A stretch of DNA of 64,000 bases from Microbacterium aurum. GTDB taxonomy: Bacteria > Actinomycetota > Actinomycetes > Actinomycetales > Microbacteriaceae. The notes beneath the pieces were generated by a model that had not been told where the DNA came from, ran no database searches, and worked only from the letters and a program-made list of their open reading frames with translations. Below are positions 9,309-18,059 of this stretch, piece by piece; position 1 is the first letter of the stretch, and the number at the start of each line of letters is the position of its first letter. The position numbers were made by a program, and so were the translations under genes. The stretch is taken from the NCBI RefSeq assembly GCF_016907815.1, contig NZ_JAFBCQ010000001.1:1054001-1118000 (forward strand), in the 5' to 3' direction.

Positions 9309-10451
9309 TCAGTTGACAGAGCGTTGCTTGGCAGCGAGTACATAGCCCTGGATCGCGACGACAGCGGCGCCGCGGCACCAGGTCTCGTTGCCGCCGGAGG
9401 CGAGCTCGACGCGGACTTTCGATGCGCGCGGGTCCCGTTGCTCTTCGATCCCTTCCTGGACCGCGTCGACGGCGGTCCAGGCAATGTCGACACCCTCGCC
9501 CCCCAGCACGACGAGTTCCGGCGCGGTGAGATTGGCGACAGCCGCGATGAGTCGCCCGAGCGCACGGCCCGATGAAGCGAGGATTCTGCTTGCAGCAGGG
9601 TCCCCGAGGGTGGCGAGCTCGATGATCTCGGACCATCGAGCAGGCCGGCCTATCGCCGTCGACACGTCGCGTTCGATCGCGGGGATGGTGAGCATCGCCT
9701 CGGCGCAGCCCCGGTGTCCGCGGCTGCAGGGCGGTCCGAGGGGATCCAACGGCCAGTGGCCGACGAGGCCCACTCCCGAGTCCGAGTTTGCGAGCAGTCG
9801 ACCGTTCGCGACGCAGCCGAAGCCCACGCCGACACCGAGCGTCAGAGTCGCGAAGTTCGCGTGCCCCGTCCCCAGACCGAACCAGTGCTGAGCCTCGGTG
9901 AACGCCGCCAGGTCGTTGGAGGCGAAGACCGGAAGTCCGGATCGCTCCTCGACAAGGCGCGCGAGGGGGACATCACGCCAGTCGAGAAACGGCGCACTAT
10001 TGACGGTGCCATCCTCGGTGACGACGCCTCCCAGGCAGATGCCCACGGCGTCGATGGCGTGTTCGGCTCGTGCCTCCTGGACCAACACGGCGATCTGAGC
10101 GACGATGTAGTCGGCGTCGCGCGAGGACAGAGGAATCTCGCGGTAACTGAGAACGTCAGCACGCAGATTGGTGATCGTGCTCATGAGGGCATCCCCGGAG
10201 AGCTTTATCCCCAGGAAGTAGTGTGCCTCTGGGATGACGTCGAGCGGAATCGATGGTCGACCCGTCCCCCGTGTCGCGGCATGCGGCGCTTCGACCAAGA
10301 GACCCGCCCGGATCAGTTCAGTGCTGATGCGGGTCAGGGTCGCCGGGGCGAGCGAGAGCCGGCGCGCGAGCTCCGAACGGCCTAGGGGGCCGTGCAGGAG
10401 CACTTCGAGCGCTACAGCCTGCGCGAGCTCGTCCGCGGGTTGCCACGCCAT
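9309..10451 (-). CDS. ROK-family transcriptional repressor
   Basis: A 380-residue ROK protein with an N-terminal winged helix (GPLGRSELARRLSLAPATLTRISTELIRAGLL) and a sugar-kinase-like body (ICLGGVVTEDGTVN, LTLGVGVGFGCV, ELVVLGGEGVD). The zinc-motif region near residues 240-260 reads HWPLDPLGPPCSRGHRGCAEAMLT. The start at 10451 has AGAAAGGG upstream; an ATG at 10472 is possible. It is divergent from the binding-protein gene and is presumably a repressor relieved by an imported or phosphorylated sugar. The short inverted repeat CTTTC...GAAAG at 10459-10477, just upstream of its start, could be an autoregulatory site. Confidence 0.93.
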   Translation of the reverse strand: MAWQPADELAQAVALEVLLHGPLGRSELARRLSLAPATLTRISTELIRAGLLVEAPHAATRGTGRPSIPLDVIPEAHYFLGIKLSGDALMSTITNLRADVLSYREIPLSSRDADYIVAQIAVLVQEARAEHAIDAVGICLGGVVTEDGTVNSAPFLDWRDVPLARLVEERSGLPVFASNDLAAFTEAQHWFGLGTGHANFATLTLGVGVGFGCVANGRLLANSDSGVGLVGHWPLDPLGPPCSRGHRGCAEAMLTIPAIERDVSTAIGRPARWSEIIELATLGDPAASRILASSGRALGRLIAAVANLTAPELVVLGGEGVDIAWTAVDAVQEGIEEQRDPRASKVRVELASGGNETWCRGAAVVAIQGYVLAAKQRSVN

Positions 10452-10511
10452 TGCGACCCTTTCTTCCAACATGAAAGAACTTACCTCATCCAGGCGGCAG
10501 ATCAGGCGCAC

Positions 10512-10541
10512 TTGACTACTTGTTTTTTTGTGTGGTGAAAT
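10512..10541 (+). promoter_or_regulatory. Promoter of the isomalto-oligosaccharide operon
   Basis: TTGACT (10512-10517) and TGAAAT (10536-10541) separated by 18 bases, with an unusual T-run between them, lie 48 bases before the lipoprotein start in the divergent ROK/binding-protein interval. Confidence 0.5.
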
Positions 10542-10588
10542 AACGGAGACGGTTGACGATGGCCGTCCCGACCTTGGAGACACCTGCA

Positions 10589-11860
10589 ATGAGGCACACA
10601 CGTTTCGCCGCTGCCGGCGCTATCGCGCTGGTTGGCGGTTTGGTTCTGAGCGGCTGCGCCGCGTCCGGAGACGACTCGAATGACCAGATCACCCTCACGT
10701 TCTGGGGCACGTACGGCAACGGGGGCAACAGCGCGCAGACCGATGTGCTCGAAAACGAGCTGATCCCGGCGTTCGAGAAAGAGAATCCGGGCATCCAGGT
10801 CGAGTATGTCGACATGCCCTACGACGGGCTGAAGCAGAAGCTCACGACGTCGGCGGCCGGCGGTGAGCTGCCCGATCTCATTCGCTCTGACATCGGCTGG
10901 GTCGCGCAGTTCGCAGAACTGGGCGTCTTCAAGCAGCTCGATGGCACGATGTCGGGCTTCGAGGAACTGGCCGATGCCGTCTACCCCGGCACCCTCGAGA
11001 CGACGTCGTGGAACGGCCACTACTACGGCATCCCGCTGAACACGAACACGCGGGTACTCGTGACCAACTCCGCCGCGCTGGAGGCGGCCGGCCTGAGCGC
11101 ACCGCCAGCGACGTTCGATGAGATGAAGCAACTGGCCGCGGGGCTCAGCGGCACCGATACCTACGCCTTCGCGGACAGCGGGCTGAGCGCCTGGAACGTC
11201 ATGCCGTGGATCTGGTCGGCAGGTGGCGACATCGCCGACGCGGACCTGTCGACTTCCACCGGATACCTCAACAGCCCGGAGAGCGTGGCGGGCATCCAGT
11301 TGCTGGTAGACCTCTACAAGGAGGGACAGGTGCCCAACCTCATCACCGGAAACTCGGGAGCGACCGGCACCAGCGACGGTCTGCCGAGCGGACAGTACGC
11401 CTCGATCCTTGACGGGCCGTGGATGCAGGACATCTGGGCTGGTCAGTATCCCGACTTCGAACCGGTCTACTCCGCCGTGCCGGCCGGCTCCGGAGGATCG
11501 ATCAGTGTGGTCGGCGGCGAGAGTCTCGTGGTGACAGAGTCGACAGCGCACGCCGAGGCCGCCTACAAGTTCCTCGAGTTCAGCCAGAGTGAGACCTATC
11601 AGCTCGGGATGGCGAAGGCGGGACAGATGAGCGTCAAGCCGGAATTCGCACAGAAGCAGGCTGATCTCGTTCCCTACTTCGCGACCTTCGCCGACCAGCT
11701 GGAGACTGCCCGCGCGCGCCTGCCGATCCCGCAGGCGGGCGAGGTGGACACGATCCTCAACGACGAACTGGTTCCCGCTTTCGAGGGCGACGTCACCGTC
11801 GAGGATGCCCTCACGGCCGCTGCCGCGAAGATCGACGAGCTCCTGGCCGCCGACAACTGA
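10589..11860 (+). CDS. Sugar ABC transporter solute-binding lipoprotein
   Basis: A 423-residue family 1 extracellular binding protein. ATG 10589 is chosen over 10553 because it has a ribosome site (TTGGAGA, 9 bases away) and gives a proper lipoprotein signal, with lipobox LSGC, Cys about residue 22. The mature N-terminus reads ITLTFWGTYGNGGNSAQTDV, typical of oligosaccharide-binding proteins, followed by PAFEKENPGIQVEYVDMPYDGLKQKL. It would be anchored to the outer face of the membrane and deliver alpha-1,6-linked glucose oligosaccharides (inferred from GH66 and GH13_31 downstream) to the two permeases. Its stop overlaps the next start (TGATG). Confidence 0.94.
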   Translation: MRHTRFAAAGAIALVGGLVLSGCAASGDDSNDQITLTFWGTYGNGGNSAQTDVLENELIPAFEKENPGIQVEYVDMPYDGLKQKLTTSAAGGELPDLIRSDIGWVAQFAELGVFKQLDGTMSGFEELADAVYPGTLETTSWNGHYYGIPLNTNTRVLVTNSAALEAAGLSAPPATFDEMKQLAAGLSGTDTYAFADSGLSAWNVMPWIWSAGGDIADADLSTSTGYLNSPESVAGIQLLVDLYKEGQVPNLITGNSGATGTSDGLPSGQYASILDGPWMQDIWAGQYPDFEPVYSAVPAGSGGSISVVGGESLVVTESTAHAEAAYKFLEFSQSETYQLGMAKAGQMSVKPEFAQKQADLVPYFATFADQLETARARLPIPQAGEVDTILNDELVPAFEGDVTVEDALTAAAAKIDELLAADN

Positions 11861-12810
11861 TGACCCTCAGTACCGGCTCGCGTGGGGTGGCCGCGGCCAC
11901 CCCACGCGAACTCCTGCTTCCTCGCCGGCGCAGGGCCAACCTGACGCCGTGGCTGTTCATCGCGCCGGGACTTATCCTGTTCGGGTTGTTCATCCTGTAC
12001 CCGATCGTTCAGGCCCTCCAGATGAGCCTCTACGACTGGAACATCCTTCGCGGTGCGGCGAGCGACTTCATCGGACTCGACAACTATGCGCGCGCGGTCC
12101 AAGACGACCGCTTCTGGTTGAGCCTTGCGAACAGCGGCATCTACATGCTCTTCACCGTGCCGCCCCAGATCGTGTTCGGACTGGCGGTTGCGATGCTGCT
12201 GCGGTCCAAAGCCCCCGTGCAGCCGCTGTTCCGTGTGCTCTACTACCTCCCCGTCGTCACCAGCTGGGTCGTCGTCTCACTGCTGTTCAAGTACCTGTTC
12301 GCCGATCAGGGCCTCGTGAACTGGGCACTCAGCGACATACTTCCGCTCACGGACGGCACGACCTCCTGGTTGTCGAACCGGTGGACCGCGATGATCGCCA
12401 TCTGTGCCCTCGGAGTGTGGAAGGGGATCGGATGGTCCATGATGATCTTCCTCGCCGCACTCCAGGGCGTCCCCCAGTCGCTCGAGGAGGCCGCCGCCCT
12501 GGATGGGGCCAATTGGTGGCAACGGTTCCGGGTGGTGACGATTCCGGCGATCTGGCCGGCGATGCTCTTCGTGGTCGTCATGCTGGTCATCGGCGGGTTC
12601 AACGTCTTCACCTCGGTGCTCTTGATGACGGCGGGCGGCCCCGGCGGGCAGACGGAGGTCGTGCTGACGTTCATGTACCAGCAGGCCTTCTCGAACCTCG
12701 ACTTCGGCTACGGCGCGGCGATCGCGGTGCTGCTCACGGTCATCGTGTTCATCTTCTCGGTCGTGCAGCTCCGCGTCTTCCGAGACCGTACTGACGAGGA
12801 GTCCCGATGA
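11860..12810 (+). CDS. ABC sugar permease, MalF-type
   Basis: A 316-residue permease with six predicted membrane helices, the first TPWLFIAPGLILFGLFILYP. The EAA motif reads SLEEAAALDGANWWQRFRVVTIPAIWP. The start overlaps the lipoprotein stop and the end overlaps the next permease by four bases. The first 25 residues are non-conserved, Arg-rich and partly encoded by a perfect palindrome. It is part of the isomalto-oligosaccharide importer inferred for this operon; no dedicated ATPase gene is present, as usual for actinobacterial sugar importers that share one ATPase. Confidence 0.93.
   Translation: MTLSTGSRGVAAATPRELLLPRRRRANLTPWLFIAPGLILFGLFILYPIVQALQMSLYDWNILRGAASDFIGLDNYARAVQDDRFWLSLANSGIYMLFTVPPQIVFGLAVAMLLRSKAPVQPLFRVLYYLPVVTSWVVVSLLFKYLFADQGLVNWALSDILPLTDGTTSWLSNRWTAMIAICALGVWKGIGWSMMIFLAALQGVPQSLEEAAALDGANWWQRFRVVTIPAIWPAMLFVVVMLVIGGFNVFTSVLLMTAGGPGGQTEVVLTFMYQQAFSNLDFGYGAAIAVLLTVIVFIFSVVQLRVFRDRTDEESR
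11878..11909 (+). promoter_or_regulatory. Perfect 32-bp palindrome at the binding protein / permease junction
   Basis: Each half (11878-11893 and 11894-11909) is the exact reverse complement of the other. As RNA it gives a stem of about 14 bp. It begins 17 bases after the binding-protein stop and encodes about residues 7-17 of the permease. There is no T-tail. It is placed like the hairpin at 230-257 in the first operon but has a different sequence. Confidence 0.75.
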
Positions 12811-13649
12811 AGCGCACGCGAACGCAGCGCACAGCGCTGACCGGGCTGAGGCTGGTCGCCCTCATCGTCGGGGCGATCGTCATGGTGACGCCCTTTCTCT
12901 ACATGCTGTCGACCTCGTTCAAGCCACAGGCGTACGTGCTCACGACACCGCCCCAGTTCATCCCCGATCCGTTCACGTGGGAGAACTACGTGCAGGCGTG
13001 GACGAGTCAGGACTTCTCCCGGTATGCGCTGAACTCGGTGATCGTCGCGGTGGTCTCCACCGCGCTGTCGGTGCTGATCAGCTCGATGATGGCGTACGGG
13101 TTCGCCCGCTTCGAGTTCCGGGGCCGCGAGGTGATCTTCCGCATCCTGCTGATCGGCCTGATGGTGCCGGCCATGATGCTGATCATCCCGCAGTTCGTGC
13201 TGGCCAAGTACTTCGGGCTGCTGGACTCGCTCCCCGGTCTCATCGTGTTCTACGTGGCAGGCTCGCTGGCTCTGAACGTGTTCTTGTTGCGTGGGTTCTT
13301 CGCCGCAATCCCGGGTGAGCTCGACCAGGCGATGCAGATGGACGGGGCCAACGCGTGGACTCGCTATTGGCGTCTCGCGATTCCGCTGGCCAGGCCCGCC
13401 CTCGCGACGGCGACGATCTTCACCTTCCTCGCGAGTTGGGACGAGTTCGCATGGGCGCTGACGATCATCAACAGCCCGCAGAATCGCACCCTGCCGATCG
13501 CGATCCAACTCTTTCAGGGGCAGAACGCGACCCAGTGGGGACTCGTCTTCGCCGCCTCGGTGATCGCGGTCATCCCGGTGATCGTCGTGTACCTGATCTT
13601 CCAACGCCACTTCGTTCAAGGCCTCACCTCCGGGGCAGTCAAAGGATGA
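12807..13649 (+). CDS. ABC sugar permease, MalG-type
   Basis: A 280-residue partner permease: six predicted helices, EAA-type loop GELDQAMQMDGANAWTRYWRLAIPLARPA and the family C-terminus QRHFVQGLTSGAVKG. In the loop the usual Glu of EAA is replaced (LDQAMQMDGA), within normal variation for MalG homologues. It overlaps both neighbours by four bases. Confidence 0.93.
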   Translation: MKRTRTQRTALTGLRLVALIVGAIVMVTPFLYMLSTSFKPQAYVLTTPPQFIPDPFTWENYVQAWTSQDFSRYALNSVIVAVVSTALSVLISSMMAYGFARFEFRGREVIFRILLIGLMVPAMMLIIPQFVLAKYFGLLDSLPGLIVFYVAGSLALNVFLLRGFFAAIPGELDQAMQMDGANAWTRYWRLAIPLARPALATATIFTFLASWDEFAWALTIINSPQNRTLPIAIQLFQGQNATQWGLVFAASVIAVIPVIVVYLIFQRHFVQGLTSGAVKG

Positions 13650-15244
13650 CCGTGACCGACCTCACACTCCTTCCCATCCAAGCCAGCTTCCGACCCGGCC
13701 AGTCCCTCGGGATCGAGATCCGGGGCGAGGTGCCCGCAGAGGGCACCGTGTCGGTATGGCGGCTCGGCGAGCTCGTGCACAGCCAGCACCTGCACCCTGG
13801 TGACGTACAGCTCCTGCCCGAGCTCGCGAGCGGGTGTTACGGCATCGAGCTCGAGCACGCTGGCGGCACTGTCCGCACTGCCGTTGAAGTCACCGCCGAC
13901 CCTTGCTCCCGGCTGAGGTACGGATTCGTCGCCAGCTACGAGCCAGGCAAGGACGTGCAGTCGGTCGTCGACCTCGCGCGCAGGCTGCACCTCAACGGCA
14001 TCCAGTTCTACGACTGGGCCTACCGGCACGCCGACCTGCTCGGCGGCGGGGAGCAGTACGACGACGCCCTCGGTCAACGGATCACGCTCGACACGGTCCG
14101 CGAGCTGGTCCGCGCGCTCCGGGGGGCGGGCGCCGCCTCCTACGGGTACGCCGCGGTCTACGCGGTCGGTCCCGAGGAGTGGCCGCAATGGCGGCAGCAT
14201 GCGCTGCTGCGGCCAGACGGGGAACCGTACGCGCTCGGCGACTTCCTCTTCATCCTCGATCCGGCCGCCCCGGCGTGGCTCGAGCACTTCACCGAGGACC
14301 TGCGCGCCTCGGTGGAGCGGGTGGGCTTCGACGGCTTCCACCTGGATCAGTACGGCTACCCGAAGCACGCCGCCACCCCCGACGGTGCCGTGCTCGATGT
14401 CGCCGACTCGTTCGTCCGTCTGGTCGAGGCCGTGCGCGGCCGGCTCCCGGAGAGCCGCTTGATCTTCAACAACGTCAACGACTTCCCGACCTGGGATACC
14501 GGCTCGGCGCCGCAGAACGCGGTCTACATCGAGCCATGGAAGCCGGTCCTCACCCTCGACGCGCTCGCCGACGTCGCCCAGCGCGCGCGCTCGGTGGCTG
14601 GAGGAAAGCCCGTCGTTCTGGCCGCCTACCAGCACGTCTACGATCACTCTCCCGCTGAGGCAGCAGATCGTGCGACCGCTCTCACGATGGCGACACTCCT
14701 CTCGCACGGCACGACGCAGCTGCTCGTGGGCGAACACGGCCGGCTGCTTGTCGACCCGTACTATGTGCGCAACCACGAGGCGGAGCCAGACACGCTCGAG
14801 TTCCTCGCGCGGTGGTACGACTTCGCCGTGGAGCACGACGAGCTCCTGCTCGCCCCCGGTGTCGTCGACGTCACCGCGTCCTACGTCGGCGACTACAACG
14901 ACGACCTGGACGTGGCCTACCAGGACGCCGTGGTCAGTGAGACGGCCGTTGCCGGGTCGGTCTGGCGCCGCGTGGTCCGCGCCGACGATTCCCTCGTGGT
15001 GCATCTGATCAACCTGGTCGGCCAGCAGGACACACTGTGGGACGCGCCGCGACTCGCGCCGGCCGCCGTCGGCGACGGCGAGCTGAGGTTCCGCTTCGTC
15101 CGCGGGCGGAGACCGCGTGTGCGCGTCGCCGACCCTGACGGCAGTGCCAGGCTCGTTGAGGTGCCGGTGCGCATCGACGGCAATCATGCCGTGGCAACCC
15201 TCCCGCCGCTCCACATCTGGCAGGTCGTCCATGTCGCACTCTGA
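13646..15244 (+). CDS. Glycoside hydrolase family 66 protein (dextranase-like), cytoplasmic
   Basis: A 532-residue protein starting at ATG 13646 inside the permease stop. GH66 enzymes are dextranases or cycloisomaltooligosaccharide glucanotransferases acting on alpha-1,6-glucan. A short beta domain (1-90) precedes a TIM barrel with HLNGIQFYDWAYRHADL near 120, the nucleophile Asp234 in FDGFHLDQYG, and the acid/base Glu296 in VYIEPW. There is no signal peptide, whereas known endo-dextranases are secreted, so it probably works on imported oligosaccharides. It lacks the inserted carbohydrate-binding region of CITases. It overlaps the GH13 gene by 14 bases. Confidence 0.9.
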   Translation: MTVTDLTLLPIQASFRPGQSLGIEIRGEVPAEGTVSVWRLGELVHSQHLHPGDVQLLPELASGCYGIELEHAGGTVRTAVEVTADPCSRLRYGFVASYEPGKDVQSVVDLARRLHLNGIQFYDWAYRHADLLGGGEQYDDALGQRITLDTVRELVRALRGAGAASYGYAAVYAVGPEEWPQWRQHALLRPDGEPYALGDFLFILDPAAPAWLEHFTEDLRASVERVGFDGFHLDQYGYPKHAATPDGAVLDVADSFVRLVEAVRGRLPESRLIFNNVNDFPTWDTGSAPQNAVYIEPWKPVLTLDALADVAQRARSVAGGKPVVLAAYQHVYDHSPAEAADRATALTMATLLSHGTTQLLVGEHGRLLVDPYYVRNHEAEPDTLEFLARWYDFAVEHDELLLAPGVVDVTASYVGDYNDDLDVAYQDAVVSETAVAGSVWRRVVRADDSLVVHLINLVGQQDTLWDAPRLAPAAVGDGELRFRFVRGRRPRVRVADPDGSARLVEVPVRIDGNHAVATLPPLHIWQVVHVAL

Positions 15245-16967
15245 GATCCTCGTGACCGACGCCGATCCCGCGGCGACGCCGGAGTGGTGGAAGAGCGCGG
15301 TCGTCTACCAGATCTATCCGCGCAGCTTCCAGGACTCGGACGGCGACGGTGTCGGCGACCTCCGTGGCATCCTCGGCCGCCTCGACCACCTGCGGCGCCT
15401 CGGAGTGGACGTGATCTGGCTGTCACCGATCTACCGGTCGCCGCAGGCCGACAACGGTTACGACATCAGCGACTACCAGCAGATCGACTCCGTCTTCGGC
15501 ACGCTCGACGACTTCGACGAGCTACTGGCCGCCGTGCACGCGCGCGGAATGAAACTCGTGATGGACCTCGTCGTCAACCACACCTCCGATGAGCACCCCT
15601 GGTTCCTCCAATCGCGCGCCGGCCGGGACAGTCCCAAACGAGACTGGTACATCTGGCGGCCCCCTCGAGAGGGGTGCGTGCCGGGCGAACCCGGCAGTGA
15701 GCCCACGAACTGGGAGTCGTTCTTCTCCGGTCCGACGTGGACCCTCGACGAGACCTCCGGTGAGTACTATCTGCACCTGTTCGCGAGCAAGCAGCCCGAC
15801 CTGAACTGGGACAATCCTGACGTCCGCGAAGCGGTGTACACGATGATGCGCTGGTGGCTCGACCGAGGAGTCGATGGGTTCCGGATGGATGTCATCAACC
15901 TCATCTCCAAGCATCCCGATCTGCCCGACGGCCTGGTTCCGGAGGGGAAGACCCACGGCGACGGCTTCCCGCACTTCTCGGCAGGGCCCCGACTGCACGA
16001 GTACCTGCGGGAGATGCGCCGCGAGGTCTTCGACGGCCGCGGCGCCCTCCTCACCGTGGGAGAGACGCCAGGGGTCACGAAGGCAGAAGCAGCCCTCTTC
16101 TCCGATCCGAGCCGGCGCGAACTCGACATGGTGTTCCAGTTCGAACACGTCAGCCTCGACCACGTCGACGGCAAGTTCCGCTCGCGCCGGCTCGAGCCCG
16201 GCGAGCTCGCCGACTCCTTCGCCGAATGGCAGGAAGCGCTCGCCACCGTCGGCTGGAACAGCCTCTACCTGTCCAACCACGACCAGCCGCGGCCGGTGAC
16301 CCGCTTCGGCGACGCAGGGCGCTGGTGGCGCGAATCCGCGACGGCGCTGGCGACCGCACTGCATATGCAGCGCGGCACGCCCTACATTTACCAGGGTGAG
16401 GAGCTCGGGATGACGAACGCGCCGTTCCGCGACATCCGTGACTATCGCGATGTCGAGTCCCTCAATTACTACGCGTACGCCATGGCACGGGGCGAGCGGC
16501 CGGAAGAGGTCATCGAAGGGCTTCAGGCGATGAGCCGCGATCATGCCCGCACGCCGGTGCAGTGGGACGGGACCGAGAACGCCGGGTTCACGGGGGGATC
16601 CCCCTGGATCGGAGTGAACCCGAACCACGCCACCGTCAACGCCGAACGGCAGTACGGCGACGGCTCGTCGGTCTTCGAGCACTACCGAGCGCTGATCGAC
16701 CTGCGACATCGGCTCCCCGTGGTCGCCGACGGTGACTTCGTGCGGCTCGACACGGCGGACCCCGCAGTGTTCGCGTTCGAGCGGAACCTCGGGGACGAGC
16801 ACCTCCTCGTGCTAGTCAACCTTTCGTCGGAGCCGGCCTCGCCAGGTATTCCTGCGAGGGAACGGACGCGATGGCGCGGCGCCGAGCCGATCCTCGTCAA
16901 CCTCGGAGGCGGTAGTGACCCCGACGCCGCTCTAGCGCCCTGGGAAGCCAGGGTCTACTTGCGATAG
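15231..16967 (+). CDS. Oligo-1,6-glucosidase, glycoside hydrolase family 13 subfamily 31
   Basis: A 578-residue cytoplasmic alpha-glucosidase. All GH13 regions are present: VVYQIYPRSFQDSDGDGVGDL, DLVVNHTS, nucleophile Asp220 in GFRMDVINLIS, acid/base Glu278 in LTVGET and the transition-state Asp351 in SNHDQPR. Val directly after the nucleophile is the known mark of alpha-1,6 rather than alpha-1,4 specificity in this subfamily. It should trim isomaltose-type oligosaccharides to glucose after GH66. The start at 15231 is chosen by homology; the frame is open upstream to 15117 within the GH66 gene. It is the last gene of the operon. Confidence 0.95.
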   Translation: MSHSEILVTDADPAATPEWWKSAVVYQIYPRSFQDSDGDGVGDLRGILGRLDHLRRLGVDVIWLSPIYRSPQADNGYDISDYQQIDSVFGTLDDFDELLAAVHARGMKLVMDLVVNHTSDEHPWFLQSRAGRDSPKRDWYIWRPPREGCVPGEPGSEPTNWESFFSGPTWTLDETSGEYYLHLFASKQPDLNWDNPDVREAVYTMMRWWLDRGVDGFRMDVINLISKHPDLPDGLVPEGKTHGDGFPHFSAGPRLHEYLREMRREVFDGRGALLTVGETPGVTKAEAALFSDPSRRELDMVFQFEHVSLDHVDGKFRSRRLEPGELADSFAEWQEALATVGWNSLYLSNHDQPRPVTRFGDAGRWWRESATALATALHMQRGTPYIYQGEELGMTNAPFRDIRDYRDVESLNYYAYAMARGERPEEVIEGLQAMSRDHARTPVQWDGTENAGFTGGSPWIGVNPNHATVNAERQYGDGSSVFEHYRALIDLRHRLPVVADGDFVRLDTADPAVFAFERNLGDEHLLVLVNLSSEPASPGIPARERTRWRGAEPILVNLGGGSDPDAALAPWEARVYLR

Positions 16968-17193
16968 CCAGGGGGTCTCGGGCGGTAGCCTCAGCGCGGT
17001 TCGCCGGCTCGCCGGTTCGCCGTAAGCGGTCAGTCGCGTCTTCCGCGACAGTTCGAGCGCTCCGCGCGTGAGTTGCGTTCAGGGGGTCACGAGCATCGAT
17101 GCTCGGATCGTTGTTGGCGGTGAGCGCCAACACGTGGGAACCCACCAAGGCCAGTGCCGTCGACTGCACAGATAGCACCGGGGTGTCCCGCCG

Positions 17194-17634
17194 TCAGCCC
17201 TTCACGGCCCCGACGGTCATACCTGCGATGACCTGACGTTGGAAGAGCGCGTAGACGATCAATTGGGGCACGAGCACGAGGGTCGCAGCTGCCATCATCC
17301 CGCCGTAGTCGACGGTGTACTGTCCCTGGAATCGTGAGACGGCGAGGGAGACTGTGACCATGTCGGGGTCGTTGATGAGGATCGACGCAAACGGGAACTC
17401 GTTGAACACGTACACGACGTTGAAGATCAAGATCGTTGCGATCACCGGCCGCATGAGGGGGAGTACAACGGTCCAGCAGAGCTTCCACAGCCCGACACCG
17501 TCGATGATTGCGGCTTCTTCGATCTCGGTGGGGAACTCGCGCAGGAAACCGGTCATGAGGAGGATGTTGAACGGGATCGTGACGGCGATGTACGGGAGGA
17601 TGAGCGCCCAGTAGGTGCCGAATATCCCCAGCAC
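17194..17634 (-). pseudogene. Truncated ABC sugar permease (MalG-type, C-terminal half)
   Basis: 146 residues matching only the C-terminal half of a MalG-type permease: TYWALILPYIAVTIPFN helix, EAA loop FPTEIEEAAIIDGVGLWKLCWTVVLPLM, and the terminal QRQVIAGMTVGAVKG. A full protein has about 280 residues, so the first 130-140, including the first two or three helices, are missing. Homology stops abruptly at 17634; upstream codons translate to unrelated sequence and a tRNA-Gly remnant follows 44 bases away. The GTG at 17634 has no convincing ribosome site. It is a casualty of the rearrangement that brought in the integrated elements, and a remnant of a third sugar importer. Confidence 0.88.
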
Positions 17635-17677
17635 GTGAGGTCCTGTGGCGACCGACCCGCGAAATCATGCGGAAAAG

Positions 17678-17728
17678 TGGAGGGGATGACGGGAATCGAA
17701 CCCGCGCTATCAGCTTGGGAAGCTGAAG
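17678..17728 (-). pseudogene. 3' half of tRNA-Gly(CCC), probable attachment-site remnant
   Basis: On the minus strand the sequence runs from the anticodon stem (CAGC-loop TTCCCAA-GCTG, anticodon CCC) through the T-arm (CGGGTTCGATTCCCG) to the acceptor end and CCA. The 5' half (acceptor strand, D-arm) is absent; upstream sequence is unrelated. Breaks at the anticodon stem are typical for tyrosine-recombinase att cores, and the tRNA-Ser att copies in this window start at the same point. It lies beside the truncated permease. Confidence 0.75.
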
Positions 17729-17768
17729 TTCCCGATGCCGCGCGGCCCATCGCAAGTAGTTGTGCGAC

Positions 17769-17789
17769 AGTGTCCCGAAAGTGTCCCGA
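17769..17789 (+). repeat. Direct repeat pair AGTGTCCCG (integrase arm-type site remnant)
   Basis: Two copies of AGTGTCCCGA separated by one base, matching (two differences in the spacer) the pair at 32209-32229 inside the 3' end of the second integrase gene. It sits 155 bases left of the first tRNA-Ser att copy, where the right end of an element with a type-2 integrase would be. The rest of that element is gone. Confidence 0.55.
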
Positions 17790-17944
17790 GTGGCCCGAGA
17801 GAGGCGATGCGGGCGAGTTGTAAGTGTGTTGAGTGCGTGATGAGACGAGCGCGCCGAGGGGGGAAAGCCGAGATCAGGATGGATTTGCGCGCAATGTCGC
17901 GGAGGTTGGGTCATCGGTAGCTCAACAGCCGAAGATTGGCATTT

Positions 17945-18007
17945 CCACCCTGCTAAGGTGGAGTCCCCTTACGGGGACCGAGGGTTCAAATCCCTCCGTC
18001 TCCGCCA
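17945..18007 (+). repeat. attL: 63-bp 3' half of tRNA-Ser(GCT)
   Basis: Runs from the anticodon stem (CCACC-CTGCTAA-GGTGG, anticodon GCT) through a long class II variable arm (GTCCCC-TTAC-GGGGAC) and T-arm to CCA. It is identical over 63 bases to 32070-32132. Upstream sequence does not pair with the acceptor strand CGTCTCC, so this is not an intact tRNA gene; the complete gene should lie elsewhere. Confidence 0.85.
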
Positions 18008-18059
18008 TTTTCCCCAGATCAGGAGCCATTTCTACGGCTCGACTGCTGGGTGTTGGCGA

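Noticed and set aside
13616..15232. A 538-residue minus-strand frame antisense to the GH66 gene.
   Set aside because: Same third-position GC effect; no motif, and the plus strand carries the catalytic motifs of GH66.
17901..18007. Possible complete tRNA-Ser(GCT) gene at the left att copy.
   Set aside because: No 5' strand complementary to the acceptor CGTCTCC and no proper D-arm is found at the right distance; only the 3' half from the anticodon stem is present.
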